Position numbers and translations under genes: made by a program
Assembly: GCA_964423545.1 (NCBI GenBank)
Contig: CAYRFV010000310.1
Span: forward strand, 1-6,255
Origin: JALOOE01 sp964423545
GTDB taxonomy: Bacteria > Chloroflexota > Anaerolineae > CG2-30-64-16
Length of the DNA stretch: 6,255 nucleotides
Reading direction: 5' to 3'
Notes under the pieces: generated by a model
Told to the model about the DNA's origin: nothing
Seen by the model: only the letters and a program-made list of their open reading frames with translations
Databases searched by the model: none
Shown here: piece after piece, positions 5,867 to 6,255 of the stretch
Numbering within the stretch: the stretch's first letter is position 1
How the letters are laid out: the number at the start of each line of letters is the position of its first letter

Positions 5867-6255
5867 TCACTGCGCTCCGGCGGGCAGCCGCAAGCGGAAC
5901 GTCGTGCCGCTTCGACCATCGCTCTCGACGCTCACCGCGCCTCCCAGGCGGGCCATCAGCGTCTTGACCCACCACAGCCCGAAGCCCAGGTTGCTGCGCC
6001 CGTCCGACTTCGACGAAAAGTTGAGCTCGAAGATGCGATCGTGCAGCTCGGGCGGGATCCCCGGTCCGGTGTCGTGCACGGCAATCTCCACCCAGGCGCC
6101 CTGCTGCACGCCGTGGACGGTGATGCGACCGCGTCCCTGCATGGCGTTGGACGCATTCTGGAGTAGATTCGCCAGCACCAGCGTGAGGCTTTCCCGGTTC
6201 GCCAGCACCTCGGGCAGATCGGCGCCGGGAATGCGCAGTTTGCGCCCCCGGTGCG
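5867..6255 (-). CDS. Sensor histidine kinase, C-terminal ATPase domain (5' truncated by window edge)
   Basis: About 128 residues of the HATPase_c domain are seen, and the frame is open to the right edge. The ATP-binding boxes appear in order: N box LANLLQNASNAM, G1 box HDTGPGIPPEL, F-box region RIFELNFSSKSDG, G2 box SNLGFGLWWVKTLMARLGG, and the closing GTTFRLRLP strand. The phospho-accepting histidine and the sensor part lie outside the window, so the signal is unknown. The GTG at 6206-6208 is internal, since conserved-looking sequence continues upstream of it. The protein ends only one base before the response regulator ATG, strongly suggesting a co-transcribed two-component pair. The G2 box reads LGFGLWWVK instead of the common GLGLxxV form, and the F box has NFSSK instead of FFTTK. 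This looks like a subgroup variant, because the glycines and the lysine are kept. Confidence 0.92.
   Translation of the reverse strand, partial: HRGRKLRIPGADLPEVLANRESLTLVLANLLQNASNAMQGRGRITVHGVQQGAWVEIAVHDTGPGIPPELHDRIFELNFSSKSDGRSNLGFGLWWVKTLMARLGGAVSVESDGRSGTTFRLRLPAGAQ
5875..5878 (-). promoter_or_regulatory. Shine-Dalgarno sequence of the response regulator gene
   Basis: On the minus strand GGAG lies nine bases before ATG 5865, inside the kinase gene. It favours 5865 over ATG 5850, which has no purine-rich motif at a suitable distance. Confidence 0.55.

Noticed and set aside
5866..5919. Longer N-terminus of the response regulator starting at 5919
   Set aside because: It overlaps the kinase gene by 53 bases and adds 18 residues not typical of a receiver; the start at 5865 is better placed.

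Overview
The window is GC-rich, densely coding bacterial DNA with no gene-free stretch longer than about 45 bases. It carries two gene groups that converge near position 4787. I recognise no mobile element, RNA gene, CRISPR array or phage gene. The organism is most likely a free-living carbohydrate-using bacterium. I favour Chloroflexota because the ABC ATPase, the GH109-like oxidoreductase and the two-receiver LuxR-type regulator resemble proteins I associate with that phylum. This is an impression from protein style only and cannot be confirmed here.

Plus strand, 1-4785: five genes in one direction with very tight junctions, almost certainly one operon that starts upstream of the window. 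In order they are the C-terminal part of a GH3 beta-glucosidase-type hydrolase, a small flavodoxin-fold NAD(P)H-dependent FMN reductase with four clustered cysteines, a MalK/UgpC-type sugar-importer ATPase with an unusual N-terminal insertion, an aldo/keto reductase with an intact catalytic tetrad, and a Gfo/Idh/MocA-fold protein that lacks the usual EKP lysine and carries GH109-like signatures. Four of the junctions are gaps of 4, 0, 41 and 26 bases, and each downstream gene has a recognisable Shine-Dalgarno sequence. Together they suggest import and breakdown of a glycoside or oligosaccharide: the ATPase drives an importer whose permeases and binding protein lie elsewhere, GH3 cleaves glycosidic bonds, and the oxidoreductases process sugars or cleave them through a redox route.

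Minus strand, 6255-4789: the catalytic end of a histidine kinase followed one base later by its probable partner, a response regulator with two complete receiver domains and a LuxR-type DNA-binding domain. Its stop codon lies three bases from that of the sugar operon, so the two transcripts must overlap or terminate inside coding sequence. Nothing in the sequence shows that this two-component pair controls the sugar operon.

No clearly undescribed system is visible. The points most worth following are the GH109-like protein as a possible NAD-dependent glycosidase, the insertion in the ATPase directly after its A-loop aromatic position, and the two receivers with long loops after the phosphorylated aspartate.
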